This document shows, piece after piece, positions 10,500-21,765 of a stretch of 64,000 bases of DNA. The DNA is taken from assembly GCA_031772625.1 (NCBI GenBank), contig CM062814.1:820640757-820704756 (forward strand), given 5' to 3'. Every line of letters begins with the position of its first letter. Within the stretch, counting starts at the first letter, position 1. The position numbers and the translations under genes were made by a program. The notes beneath the pieces are model-generated. The model was not told the DNA's origin. It worked only from the letters and a program-made list of their open reading frames with translations, and ran no database searches. Source of the stretch: Pinus tabuliformis. Taxonomy: Eukaryota; Streptophyta; Pinopsida; Pinales; Pinaceae.

Positions 10500-12865
10500 T
10501 CCTAACCTAACTAGCTAGAAGGTATGGGTTGAGTTTAATGATATTTCCAATGAAGCCACCACAATAAGTCTCGGTCTATAAACACAAAGATAAGAGAAAT
10601 TACAACCGATATATGATAATGTGCGACATAGAAGATAAGAGCTTGCAAATATTGCACAAAACATTAAAGGTCTTTCCTACAAGAAGAAATATGTGTCATA
10701 CCAGTTGACATTACCCAATCTACAACCTTACCTTTTCAATAAGAAGATAAATCATACAAACCTCTACAACTCCTTATGAAAGCAATTGCATCTGTGTTTT
10801 CCTTGTTAACAATAATCACGAAAGACAGAAATATGTTTTTAGCATAAGGGATTGCTAGGTAAGATGATTCTAAATGATCATAGACTGTATCATGGAATTC
10901 ATAACAGTCCTCTTGAAAATCAGGATGAGAGTTTTGTAAGGGGAAATAAATCCGATCATGTTCAAGAATCTTTTCAAGATAGTGAGATCATGTCATAACC
11001 ATCAACGAAGGTTGAAGTGCCTCAACTGCTTAACAAGTATCTGTATATTGGGATTCCAAATCACAAGGGTCAACCAATGTGAAACAACTTACATGAGATA
11101 CGTGGTGAGAAAATGATAAATTGAATGACAAATATCATGATAAGATATACTAATTATGAGACAATACTCTTTATCAGTGAAAAAAAAGATAGATCAGTTT
11201 GAATAGATTTGCATATGATTTGAACAATAGAATCATCTTCCTCATATGTTGAATGTGACAAACCATCTACTAGTGGTTGGCTACAAACTGGACTGACATC
11301 ATAATCACTAAAAAGGAATGCCAATATGGCAAGCACATGAAACCAGTCGAGATGTAGTGGATGAAAAGGAGGAGCTTGATTCAACAAATAACACAAGAAT
11401 TCATTAACACTGAAGAGGATATATGGTTCCATGAAAAATAATAGTATCAAAACATTCACAAGAAGGATAGGAGCTGGTTATTTTCAAAAGAATGTGACAG
11501 GTATGAATCCTTTGGCCAAAGATAATCTTGATCAACTTCACAGCTTCACTCATCCATGAAAGGTATACATTCTAAACTTGAGTTTGATATAAGAGATTTA
11601 CATGAGGAATGATCAATTGAAACAGAATGCTCAATCTGACCAGAGACAAAATCTTGATAGATTGAAAAGTTATATCTGAAATACCACACAACTTTTAAGA
11701 AGGAATCTGCATCCAGTGAACCCATGCAAAGGAAAGAATTATGAGAGAATATTCAAATTTGATTTAGTTCAGGGAGCTTACCAGAGTCGTGAGAACCTAA
11801 CATAACTATCAACAGAAGTTGAAGTACCTTGACTTCCTGGTGAGTCCCATAATTTTCAAGAATTGTAGAATGACATATCGAAGATTAGATTAGATCATGC
11901 ATGGTACGTGGGAAGATACCATCAATAATTTTAAATAAATTACTGTTATCCAAATGGAAACCATATACATCACTGATTTGATTAGAATTTACATCTTCAA
12001 CAAACAAATTACCCAACTAGTAAGATTATTATAATTGACCATTGAAGGATGGATAGAATGGAAAAATCTCATGAGTAACCTAAACTAAGGAATCCTCCTT
12101 ATGTGAGACTAGAAATGACCACAAGGGATAGTGGGTTGAAGAGGAAGTTTCCATAACAACGTCTTTTTGCACTGAATGAGATTTTAGGTCTAAATATTCC
12201 AAAATAAAATATTCTCAATAAACCCAAAGATTAAATGGCGCACTTGGGAATACATCATCACATGCAATAATGGAGTCAGAATCATCAGGATGATGGTTAT
12301 CCAAGACTTCAAATATATTAGGAAAATCAATTTCATTTGAGTCATCGTTGACATTTCTAGATTCAAAATCAACCAAGGATGGAAGATCATTATTTTGACA
12401 TAGAGGATTTTGAAAAAGACAAGAAATATCAAAATAATCCTCACCTTCCTGCTCCTCTACCTTAGAAAAATCACTACCTTGCACTTGATCCATGTTTAGA
12501 TTGGAAAATTGAAAATATGCAGAAGGAGACTGATCAAGCAGATCAAGAAGAAAGGTATCATGGGAAAGAGATGATATAGGATGACAACAATTCAAATCAG
12601 ATTCAAGACTAGGGTTATGAGTGTAAATACCATCCGTAGGGATGGAAATATTAACCTTTACATGAGGCTTCATGAACAATTCCAAGGTTTCCTCCATTGG
12701 ATCTGAATCATGAAAAGTGGAAGAAGATTGAGGAGATGGATCAAGAATTTGTTTTATAGATTTACCAACTTCAACATGATCAAAAGGAGGAAACCAAATT
12801 GGTACTTGAAAAGGAGGAGGATAAGGAACAAAAGGAATAGTAGGTTCCTCCTCTAGGTGTCTCAT
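10500..12865 (-). pseudogene. Decayed ORF downstream of gag, function unknown
   Basis: Minus-strand protein-like sequence can be followed from 12865 (MRHLEEEPTIPFVPYPPPFQ) through a 216-codon open stretch to 12215. It continues in the same frame past TGA 12215 to about 11500, shifts frame near 11459, and is traceable to about 10500 (for example YEFHDTVYDHLESSYLAIPYAKN near 10900). It is acidic and Ser/Asp-rich at first, then hydrophobic and aromatic. I see no protease, RT or integrase motif. It follows gag by 50 bases, so it is probably the second ORF of a non-autonomous gypsy-like element. Confidence 0.45.
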
Positions 12866-12914
12866 AGTTTACAAAAGTTGGGGAAACATGCACATCTAGG
12901 GGTTTAGATTCAAA

Positions 12915-13406
12915 CTAATTCAAAGAGATCTGAAACAAATGTTCAAACTTTTTCTTAAATAAATCCATATCCATATCTTCTTTAGGAAACTCATAACATA
13001 AGTGAAGGAATATATTAGAAAATTCCGCAATTGATTCAATAGGATTCATTCTAAGTTGATTGCTTCTTTTATAAACATCTTGGTAATCATACCTATCAAA
13101 ACCTTGATGAAGATCCTTGAGGAATTGATCAAAAGAATGGATAGAGGATAATGTTAAGGTATGCAACCATTTATTAACATGACCTTCAAGAGTGAGGGTG
13201 AATAGAATACACACAACATATTCATCATCGATTTCATAAGATTTACAAAACCCAAGAAAAGCATTTATGTGTTTGCATAAAAATGTACCACCCTCACCAT
13301 CAAATCTTAATTGGGACATGACATTAACAATTTCCACAGAGATTGAAAGTTTTCCCAGGGATAGGTTAGAAAAAAACTCTGGGATTATGATTTTGGAAAG
13401 AGCCAT
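12915..13406 (-). pseudogene. Gag (capsid core) of a minus-strand LTR element
   Basis: Starts with ATG at 13406-13404 (MALSKIIIPEFFSNL) and ends after 163 codons. The pattern matches the retrotransposon gag domain: LRFDGEGGTFLCKHINAFLGFC, EGHVNKWLHTLTLSSIHSFDQF and IESIAEFSNIF. About 70 bases of leader separate it from the LTR end at 13477. It is shorter than a full Gag and lacks a zinc knuckle, and the next ORF follows in another frame. Role: particle formation, possibly supplied in trans if the element lacks pol. Confidence 0.7.
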
Positions 13407-13454
13407 TTAAGATAAGAGATTCAAAACAGACTCAATAGGGACAACTTTTCATCT

Positions 13455-13476
13455 AGCCCTCTTTCTAATGCCAGAA
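13455..13476 (-). promoter_or_regulatory. Primer-binding-site-like sequence next to the LTR
   Basis: The minus strand reads TGGCATTAGAAAGAGGG two bases after the LTR end. It partly matches the initiator-tRNA-Met site TGGTATCAGAGC (8 of the first 12), with differences mostly of transition type. Position supports the assignment more than the match does. Confidence 0.4.
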
Positions 13477-14637
13477 TGTTGGTGGTGTTGGATATCACCA
13501 ACATAAAGGGGGTCTCCCCGATGTGAATTCCCAATTAGACCTCACGCCATTTTGAGTAGGAGCCCCATCCAGAGTATCGACTCGATCGCCATAACTGAAA
13601 AGTTCACCTTGGTTTCAATGGATAACATAAGATATTATATACATAAACCTTGAAAAAGCAAGTTGACATTTTGAAACAACAATTGCAATGTGGAAAATGA
13701 TACCTTCATGAGTGGGAGATGGGATTCAGTCTCTAGAAGGAAGTAATAGTACTAACCTAAGAGAGACACACGAGAGAATGAAAAGATTTGTTAGAAAAAT
13801 AGTTCACATAACAATTATTAAAGCAAATACAACACACATTCAACAATACGAGTACCAAAGCCACTGAAATAGTTTAATTTCTCCAATACATATGAACACA
13901 ACATATACCGTAAAAATCCCAAGAATAGTCCTAAAAAAATTGTGATACATGCCTGAAAATGTGTTGTCTCATTGAATTTCAATTAGGTGAAAGAACCAAG
14001 TGCACAGTTACAATGATGAAGCACTAGTTCTAGTAGTGTAACATTAAGTCACTTCTTACTTCTCCAAGGAATATTTTTCTCTCCTATTCCAAGTAGAGAA
14101 GCCAAGACTAACTCTCCATAGATTAAGCCTCGAAAATCCTTTTTCTTGAGTTATGAGGTTGCTTTTATAACAAGAGGAATGACCTTTCATATCCTCATGA
14201 CTCTTGAGCTACCCTCATGAATATTTGACTTCTAATGGTTCCTTTGGACTTCTAAACAATTATTGAACTTCTAAATGACATTTGGGCTTCTCTTTGTGAC
14301 TTTTGAACTTCTTTATGTGCCTTTTGTCCATATATGACTATGTGACTCTTCATATTCCACATATGCCCTTTGGACTTCCAAAAATTGCATTTTGTCCTTT
14401 TCTCTTTAATAATTACATCATTAAATTCCATGTGATGATGTGGCATGACACATGGACACATATTAAATGTTATTATGACACTTGTACATTGAAGTTACAA
14501 ATTGGCAATGATTACATGGAATTCATGATGAGGTGGCGATGCCAAGTTGTCTTTTCAGCTGATTTAACTTCGTTCTTGATGGTAGATCTGATATATGATT
14601 CATGTTCATGAAATATCCATTTTATTTCTTATATTCA
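13477..14637 (-). repeat. LTR of the minus-strand gag element
   Basis: On the minus strand it starts TGAATATAAG (14637) directly after a purine-rich tract and ends CACCAACA at 13477 next to the primer-like site. It contains a TATA box (TTATAAAAG, about 14163-14172) placed between an AT-rich U3 and the transcribed part, as expected of an LTR promoter. Length about 1,161 bp. No second copy is found in the window, so the assignment rests on TG...CA ends, the promoter and the neighbouring gag. Confidence 0.55.
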
Positions 14638-14653
14638 CCCCCAAAAGGGTCTT
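14638..14653 (-). promoter_or_regulatory. Polypurine-tract-like sequence beside the LTR
   Basis: The minus strand reads GACCCTTTTGGGGG immediately before the LTR's TG. A polypurine tract belongs just upstream of a 3' LTR, yet gag lies on the other side of this LTR, so the same LTR appears to be flanked by internal sequence on both sides. Confidence 0.45.
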
Positions 14654-15054
14654 GGATGAGCTTTGTAATCATTTGAGTCACCATGCAATGTCTACTTTCT
14701 ATTTTGATCCATGATCCGCTTCATCTCTCCATGATAGCTCTCTCTTCTTCTTCATTTGCACATGTGTTTCTTCGTGCTTTCTCCTTACTATATGCTTTGA
14801 GAATTACATTGTCAAGCTAGGAAGGTACTCCTACCAATTAAAATGATTCATGAAAAATTGAAATCATCCTTAAAAACATTTATTCTACCACTACCTAGCT
14901 CATGGAATGATTATTTGATGATAGGCATGTGAGAGAGTTAAAATAAGGAGGCTTGATTAGGAGGGAACATTCAAACTCATAAATGGCTTAGGAAAGCTCC
15001 AATGTTAATTTTTAATGTTCTAAAGGCAGTGAAAGTTCAAGGCTCACAATATTC

Positions 15055-15380
15055 CCTTCAAGGTGTGCTTGTGCACTCAAGCAATAGAGAGAGAGAGAAC
15101 TCAAGGGTGTTGGGTGCACTGTTGAAGCATGAAGGGAAATAATTCGTGGGTTCAAGATGTGCTTGTGCACTCAAAAGGACTAAGGAGGGTACAAGGGCAC
15201 ACACTGAAGGGACAAGGGATTGGGATTTGAGCCTTCTTAGTGCACTTATGCACTCGAGAGGAATTAGGAGGGTGTACAGTGCATAGTTGAAGCACGAAGG
15301 GGAAATCACTCATTGGTTCAGGGTGCACTTGTGCACTCAAGCAGGGCACAGTTATTCGAGTCAAAGGAGTGCACTCAAAT
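15055..15380. repeat. Degenerate tandem repeat (GTGCACT-rich)
   Basis: Words of the type GTGCTTGTGCACTCAAG and GTTGAAGCATGAAGGGAAAT recur at about 15065, 15160, 15240 and 15320, giving a unit of very roughly 90-100 bp with many changes. It is not coding: open frames here only reflect the repeat. Confidence 0.5.
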
Positions 15381-15503
15381 GAAGGCTTCAAGATTTGTGA
15401 CTGCACTTTGCACCCTAAGGAAATATAAGGATGAAGGCTCTGTGCTTCATGATTGCATCATGTGCTTTTTTTTAATAGGTAGAGGATCCTTGCTTTTCTG
15501 AAG

Positions 15504-15610
15504 TGCGCCTTGTTGTTATGAAGTATGCTTCATTGTTCCAAAGTGGACTTCAATGTTCCGAAGTGCGCTTCGTTGTTCTAAAGTGTGCTTCATTGTTCTA
15601 AAGTGTGCTT
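15504..15610. repeat. 20-bp minisatellite
   Basis: Five units of exactly 20 bp (15504, 15524, 15544, 15564, 15584) plus a partial sixth. The unit is approximately TGYGCTTCATTGTTCYAAAG. Unit boundaries hold without indels, which points to recent replication slippage or unequal exchange. Confidence 0.75.
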
Positions 15611-16507
15611 AGGCTTGGGAGGCCAATGTTCTCTCCAACAATGGTTTCTTGTTCATTTGGAATTCACTTTTCACTAAGGGAGAAAGCAAAAGGCTAGGTC
15701 ACTTATCGTAGGGAGTACTTATGCACTTATGAGATGGAGGAGACCTTAGAAAATACTTAGTGCACAATTATGGGAGGACAAGATACATCAATAAGGATCA
15801 TGAATAAGTTACACTCATCATCTACTAAGAGGGTTAATTATTTTACAACTTGCATTGAGCAGGAGGACCAAGAACAGCTCTCAAAATGGCTAAGTGTAGG
15901 ACCAGCAGAGTAGGAGAAAGAAATGCATCCTAAAACAACTCAAACATGGATCACACACATAAATTCCATCAATACAAGTCAACAGAATGCACAGGAGTCA
16001 TAAACATTAATCACACCTTGAAACGATATCCACATGACACCTATTTCTAAGTGACATAGTTGAAACAACACTTAAAACACAAGTTACAACAAAAGTATTG
16101 ACTGAGACCAAAATGTGCGTTAAGTTGTAGGAATATGTCTAGCACATATTATAATGATATGTAATACCAATAATGCATAATAGCATGCAAGAACTATCTT
16201 TGGTGACACGCAAAGTTGTGACACGTGTAGGAGTGAAAACAACAAAAGTGACACCTACAACAGGAGGAAAACATGAAGACAACACTTGCAAAATGTGAAT
16301 GACCATGAAAGTGACACATGCCAAAGTGAAGATAACATGAAAATGATACTTATTAAAGTTAAATAAATAAAAATAAACAACCATACATTTAAAAGCGACA
16401 CTTGTGAAAGCTACAATGCACAATAGTGACACTTGTGAAAGCTCATAAAAATAAAAGTGCTAAGGAAACTAAAGTGAGGGAGGTTGTCAATGAAACTGCA
16501 CACTGAC

Positions 16508-16785
16508 TGTTGACATGAGTTGAACATTGTACATGCACTGTCTTTATGGATGATTTTATGCCATTTCAAGCTTGCATAAAGGAAGTGTGCTCATGAACTT
16601 ATCAAAGACTAAGCATGTGTGTGAGAAATTGACTTGATAGTGTAAAACTAGGAAGGATACTTAAACCCTTTACCAACATCAATCATTCATGGATTAACCA
16701 TAAGATGACAGACTATAAGATATTTAGTAGGCTCCAAAACTCAAGTGTAGGCAAATTTTGGAGGGTGTTGATCACAACGTCAACA
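16508..16785 (+). repeat. Short LTR ending inside the copia RT
   Basis: Starts TGTTGAC and ends GTCAACA, a perfect 7-bp inverted end pair; 278 bp. It matches 9215-9451. The base after its end begins decayed copia RT sequence on the minus strand, so this LTR lies at an insertion junction. The expected second half of that RT is not found left of 9172, so the other junction is lost or rearranged. Confidence 0.55.
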
Positions 16786-16786
16786 A

Positions 16787-17520
16787 TGCATTAACGAGAT
16801 AACATAGCTGTAAATATCAAGTTTCATAAAATAAGCATAGTGGTCAAACTGACATCAAATGTATCTGTATTCTTTCATTAACCAATCAAACTTAAAATAT
16901 CATTTCCTTAAAGCTTGCTTTAAACCATATAATCTCTTATTCAATTTGCATACTAAGTTTTCCTTCCCTTTTACCTCATATCCCTATGCTTGTTGTATAT
17001 AAATCTCATCCTCCAAACTCCCATGGAGAAAATTTGTCTTTACACCTAATTACTCAAGATGCAAATATTATAATACAACTAAACATAAAATAATTCTAAA
17101 ACAAGTAATTTTTACAACAAGAGAAAATATTTCATCAAAAATATATGCCTTTCTTTAGTGAAAACCTTTTTACAACAAGTATGGCCTCATGTCTCTTTTT
17201 TCTCCATCTTATTCCTTCAACCTATAAACCCATTTATTTTGTGATGTTATTTACCTATATGAAACATGAACAAATACTAACTATATTTTGTACCGAAGAT
17301 TCCATCTCTTCTTTCATGCTTTGATCCCATTTCTTTTTGGTTTTTACCTGCGTTACTTCATGTCTTTCTAGTTCATCAAAATTAGATAATAATACATAAT
17401 ACAATGAGGGAGTATCATTTAGGGGGTTTTCTTAACCTGGTTGATCTCCCAACAACACGTGTAGGAGTCTGAGGTACTTATTGTTGCTATTGTTATTGAA
17501 AATTTGTATTTTCTATATAT
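16787..17520 (-). pseudogene. Copia (Ty1) reverse transcriptase remnant
   Basis: Minus-strand translation in shifting frames shows the order typical of copia RT: a KEEMES-like segment near 17320, NKWVYRLK-like near 17220, an FxxKxxIxFDEIFSPV-like stretch near 17130, the LEQLDVKTTFLHG-like block near 17045 (here with TTFLHG decayed to IFSMG), and YMQQ/GYEVKGKENLVCKLNKSLYGLKQA-like near 16940. The YVDD catalytic motif should come next but is cut off by the LTR at 16785. It follows the integrase at 17527-18012 in the same element. Heavily mutated. Confidence 0.6.
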
Positions 17521-17526
17521 TTGGAT

Positions 17527-18017
17527 TTATTTTTCTATGATTTCATCAAGCACTGGGTATTCTTTGTTTTCCTTATTATTATTATTTTCTCTGCAATTGA
17601 TCTTTGTACATGACCATTTCATTGAATACCACATATCTACTCCTAATGATTTTTTTATTTTCATAATCCCATAAGTGATATCCAATAAAATTAACTCCAT
17701 ATATAAAAAAGGTACACTTCTTGGATTTATCCTCAAGCTTTGTTGTGTTTTCTCTATAAGTATGAACAAACGATTCACTACCAAAAGTCTTTAGAAATAA
17801 GTTGTTTATCTTTTTACTTGTCCATGCCTCCTTTGGAATGCCACCATCCAAGGACATTAAATTTCCTCTATTTACTAAGTAAACAATAGTATTGATATCA
17901 TCTGCACACAACTATAAGGGAATCCTACATGCAATCACATACTCCTTGCATGCTTTGTGATTGTTTTGTTTATCCTTTTTGACACACCATGTTATTATGG
18001 CGTTTCTAGAACTATAT
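17527..18017 (-). pseudogene. Copia integrase, C-terminal part (left fragment)
   Basis: The minus strand carries the end of a copia integrase: AERMNRT-like segment decayed at about 17980, NTIVYLVNRGNLMSLDGGIPKEAW near 17880, and FGSESFVHTY...KSKKCTFFIYGV...DYENKKIIRSRYVVFNE (17790-17600), followed by the linker VLDEIIEK. It closely resembles the intact integrase at 37730-38539. The fragment begins exactly at the edge of the gypsy insertion at 18018. The remainder of the same integrase is at 35432-35715. Confidence 0.8.
18013..18017. repeat. Target-site duplication TATAT (left)
   Basis: TATAT lies directly left of the gypsy LTR at 18018 and recurs at 35427-35431 directly right of the partner LTR. 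This marks both ends of one insertion event. Confidence 0.85.
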
Positions 18018-18989
18018 TGTTGGCTTGATGGGGCCTGACCCAGGTTCAACGTTAATTAGCCAAACAAATTCCTACACTACTGTCCCTTTCGGCTTCAAGT
18101 CGCAGAGCGTGGACTGAAGTCTCACCCGAATCGGTATGGGGGGATTTTGTTAGGCCCCTATACTACTAGTGTAACCCCTTATTGTTATTAATACAACCCA
18201 CTTATTATATTGATGTACCAATGTAGTGCCCATATTGTTACTATTGTGCCACATAGAAGCCCACTATTGTTATTATTGTGCCCTTACATTATTATTGTTA
18301 TGTCGGCTCTGATTATGTTATGACCCCTTAGACTCCTATATATAGAAATGAGGTCTTTTCATTTGTATCATCCAAGAATTGCTCATTTGTGTAATGTAAA
18401 GGAGGTTTCCCCTCGAAGAGGCTGAATTCTAAGGCGTTGATCTCTCTTTTCTATCTTTTTGTGAGCTGGTTTCATAACAGATGCTGGAACCAAGTTTCTC
18501 CACCCTGAGATGGTTGTGATGTCATTTTATTCCTTACATTCCTACCTTCGCGTAGGTCACTTAGTTCTAGGGCTTTGTTTTTCTAACCCCTTATTCCTCC
18601 TTTCGATACCTCTGCGAAAGGGTACGACTGACCTTCGCGCAACCCTATCCTACGACTCAAATACTTTCGCACTGTTAAAGCAGTGTATTGCACAAATTGT
18701 CCAATTATCTTACGAATCTTACTTATCTTATTAGATTCTCACAGTTAGCACTGCGTAAACAAATACTCTTATTTGTGTTCGGTTAACCAACATAATTATA
18801 CACATTCGCGCATCACATAAGCATTATAAAGTAAATTCATAAATAAAATAACAAGATGCATCAATCGGAACAAAGACACAAAAATTGTAGAATACTTGGC
18901 TTTATTGATATCTTCCAAGTGATTACAAACTCTATCCACCCTACGCACATAGATGTAAGGGTGCGCGCACTCAGCTACGGACTTCTACC
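18018..18989 (-). repeat. 3' LTR of the gypsy host, left segment (with target duplication of the inner element)
   Basis: Matches 34454-35090 from TGTTGGCTTGATGGGG onward. It is interrupted by a 332-bp solo LTR at 18148-18479 and is then cut at CTACC (18985-18989), where the inner element begins. The rest of this LTR resumes at 26837. Confidence 0.9.
18148..18479. mobile_element. Solo LTR inside the gypsy LTR
   Basis: This 332-bp segment is absent from the partner LTR (34454-35426), so it is an insertion. It starts TGTTAGG and ends CATAACA (inverted TGTTA/TAACA ends) and contains a TATA box (CTATATATAG, about 18338-18348) followed by a plausible transcription start. Flanks GATTT and GATGC share only GAT, so the 5-bp target duplication is imperfect. 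A TGTTA start and short length fit a copia LTR. Solo LTRs form by recombination between two LTRs of one element. Confidence 0.65.
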
Positions 18990-20032
18990 TGTTATAGACA
19001 TTTTTGTGCCTTATAGCTCTAAGCATGAAATGTCCATAAACCAAGGGATCCTAAGTCCCTAAAAGTGTTGTTCCTACCCCTAGAGGAACAAGGTCAACCA
19101 ATTACAGCTTCTCCTAGAAGTTCTCCACCAGAAACTGCTCAGAATCAGTCAAATCAGGATCATTTCAGCTGCTCCACTAGCCAGCTGCGTTGCATAGCAC
19201 CCCAGTACACTAGCTAGGTGCATTGCAACGCACCTAAAGGCACTACCAGGGTGCACTGAGCGGGAAATGACAAATGGCAGTGCCATTCTGCGAGGTGGAC
19301 AGACAATGGAAGCTTCCAGAATCTTCCTCAATGACACTTGCCTCACTGAGTTCGACCAAGGATGAGTAAGAGGCTCTCAGCCTCCAAGTGGAAGCAAGAA
19401 CTGACAGAGAGAGGCCACAAGTCAAATCATAAGCTGACTCATCCTCTCTGCATACATCTATATATGGATCCCTCATCCCAGAGATCCAGAGGCTGGAATT
19501 TTGTACTTTGCAGAGAATTGTTGTTGGTTTTGAGATTGAGATTAGTGCATTGGGTGATTTATGCTTTGTTGGAGGTGAAGAAGGGATTCCTTTGCTGGGA
19601 GGTTGATGCTGGATCGGGACTCACTTGGTTGTATCTCCTCCTGGATCTTCTTGTTATATCAATAAAACTATTTGAGTTTCTCCTACATGCTTGTGTATCA
19701 ATGATGCTTTGTTATATTTGCATGTTTAGCTTAAATCTGATCCTAAGCTATTTATGAATGTAAATCTATGTCTTTTTGTAGTTTTCCTCTTCTGTGATCT
19801 TGCAGGAACTTGGTGAAGCTAGGCAAGTAAGGGAGCAGGTAGCTGGAAGCTGTCAAAGAGAAGAGAGATTGGATCAAAGGACTAGCGAAAGACACAGGTT
19901 GGTTCATCCTATTCCTCTTCGTTTACAATTCATAAAGAAGAATACGAAAGTAGTTTTCCTTGTTTGTTGCTAAGGCACTATCACACCTTAGTGGGATAGG
20001 GGCGTTCTGAGTAGACACTTTTCCCAACAACA
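18990..20032 (+). repeat. 5' LTR of the young element
   Basis: Starts TGTTATAGACA and ends CCCAACAACA. Contains a TATA box (CTATATATGG at about 19456-19465) and a polyadenylation-like AATAAA at about 19661. Aligned by eye with 25789-26831, about 13 substitutions and no indels, mostly transitions; three of the others cluster in CCATTCTGCG versus CCAGTGCGCG. Confidence 0.95.
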
Positions 20033-20035
20033 AAA

Positions 20036-20053
20036 TGGCGACTCCGCTGGGGA
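20036..20053 (+). promoter_or_regulatory. Primer-binding site, tRNA-Arg
   Basis: TGGCGACTCCGCTGGGGA begins three bases after the LTR and is an exact complement of the 3' end of plant tRNA-Arg (ACG), including the CCA. It sets the element's orientation and is the cleanest primer site in the window. Confidence 0.9.
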
Positions 20054-21765
20054 TCGTGTCTAGTTAGTTTGTTTGTGTTTCTCTTGTTGTTTGTTTCATA
20101 AACACGGAAGTAGCAATCGAACTGCATTTGCCATTATCAAATGCAAAGTAGACACCTGCTACTTCGATCCACTAACTGGATTTGTTTATGATTTGAACAG
20201 CTGATTCACAAATGATCTGATTACCCTTTGTGATAGCTCTTAGTCCTCCTTTAAATCATCCCTCTGATTGTACCTTACTGATTGCTTTTACTCGGCCAAA
20301 AACCATAGATTAAACTGCAAACCGTGACCCAAAACCCAGATAGAAGTCTCGTTTCTGCCCCAGCGCAGGCTCTGTGAAGAGGTTCTGCATTTCAACGCAG
20401 GTCCCGAGAGGGCTACCTGCACTGCAATTCAGTTTCTCTGTGCAACAGGTGCGCTGATCAGCCTTTGCCCTGTGCAGCTGAGGTTCTTTGCTTCATTTTG
20501 TCCAGTTTTGTCTCTGATTTTTGCAGCCTGTTATCAGTGTGTGTACCTGTCTGAAAACCCCTTTTCTTTGCCTTAATTCTGCCTCCTTTGTACAAAAAGA
20601 CTGTAGATGTTCTTTGTGTGTTTGTTACATCATTTACAGTTTTCCATTGAAAGAGTAAAATAGTCATACTGTCGTCCTTGGATTTAGATCTGTCGTAAGT
20701 GTCGATTTTGATCTTAGGAGAAAGTTTATTTGCTGTTGACAGTTGATTATACTTTTACTTTTACCTTTGGTTTGAATTTGTCACTTTCTAGTGTCGAAAC
20801 GAGTGTTTATTTCAAAATCATAGAGTGTCGTAATCTTCTCTACCTTTTTGATTTCGAAAAGAAGCTTGTTTGTGTTTTTCACTTGAAAGCAAATTCAGAT
20901 TTGTACATCAACTTTCTTTTTAGGCATCAATATTAAGAAAGTGAAAACAAATACATGCATATGTGCATTTGCATATTGATAGTTTGTATGGCTTGATTTA
21001 GGAAAAGTGCATCTACAGTGTGCTCTTTGCTCTTTGAGAAAAGTTTGTGTCTTTCTTTTCCCCTTGTAGCTAGGATTTTCATTGTTGAAAAGAGATAAAA
21101 GCTTGCTTATCATCTTTAGATTGCATTTAGGAATTACATCTACATCTCGTGGTGATCCCAAAAGGCAAACTTCTAAGAAAGATCAACTTAAAATAAATTG
21201 AATGAATCTAACAACGCTTTGGAACTTAACGCAAAACATAGAGGTCTAGGCTAGAGACGTGTTTCGGCGTTGTAAAGACTGGTAACTGTTGTCCTCACTG
21301 ATGGTTGGGTGATTCCTCCACTGTGAGACAATAAGTGCCACTACGGACTTGTGCTCCCACGTACCGTCGAGTATATATTGGGAGACCCCTATAGGCTTAA
21401 AACCTTTTATCCATAGGAAGCCGTGTCAGCCACCCTACTGATCGCAATGCACCGAACACAGCATTCGGGAAGATTGACTGCCGTACCGTAAAACGTATTC
21501 TGCAGTTTTGTGATTGGTTTGGTACACCCTCTACCTAGATCTCCAGAGCAGTCCCTTTCGTTCCTTTTCAGACTCCTTAACGGAAAAGGTCCATCTGATC
21601 ACTTGTCACTTCAGGCTCATTAAAAATCGAAGGAGACTAGAGTCATCTTTTGTTTTTTCTCGACTCTTTAAAATTGAAAAAACAAGTTGTGTCTAAAGCG
21701 TCTAAAAATTTATTTTAAACGGAATATTCATCACCCTTTTCCTACATTGATCTTAGGTTGAGAAA
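20054..21765 (+). other. Long 5' leader of the young element
   Basis: About 1.7 kb without a convincing ORF. It is moderately GC-rich near 20330-20480 and U-rich elsewhere when read as RNA. The last 200 bases contain three hairpins of the RCTCNTTAAAA-loop family (21563-21589, 21609-21632, 21650-21685), just upstream of the ATG at 21766. This is where packaging and dimerisation signals lie in retroelement RNA. Confidence 0.6.
21563..21685 (+). ncRNA. Upstream hairpin cluster, RCTCNTTAAAA loops (three)
   Basis: Hairpin 1, 21563-21589: stem CCTTTTC/GAAAAGG, 13-nt loop with GACTCCTTAA. Hairpin 2, 21609-21632: short stem CTTC/GAAG, loop with GGCTCATTAAAAA. Hairpin 3, 21650-21685: ten perfect pairs TTGTTTTTTC/GAAAAAACAA, loop TCGACTCTTTAAAATT. 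The stems are unrelated, but all loops share CTC-N-TTAA. GAGT at 21640 can also pair with ACTC of hairpin 3. These are RNA structures inferred from sequence, not proven transcripts. Confidence 0.6.

Larger units (their letters stand above)
14654..16507. other. Repeat-rich non-coding region
   Basis: No gene recognised. It holds a degenerate tandem array at 15055-15380, a 20-bp minisatellite at 15504-15610 and, at 16200-16450, scattered copies of AGTGACACTTGTGAAAGCT-like words. If the LTR at 13477-14637 is shared with a second copy, this would be that copy's 3' non-coding part. Confidence 0.4.

Noticed and set aside
15058-15501. Several ORFs with repeated ECT/LVPS-like residues
   Set aside because: They mirror the GTGCACT-rich tandem repeat and lack any domain.
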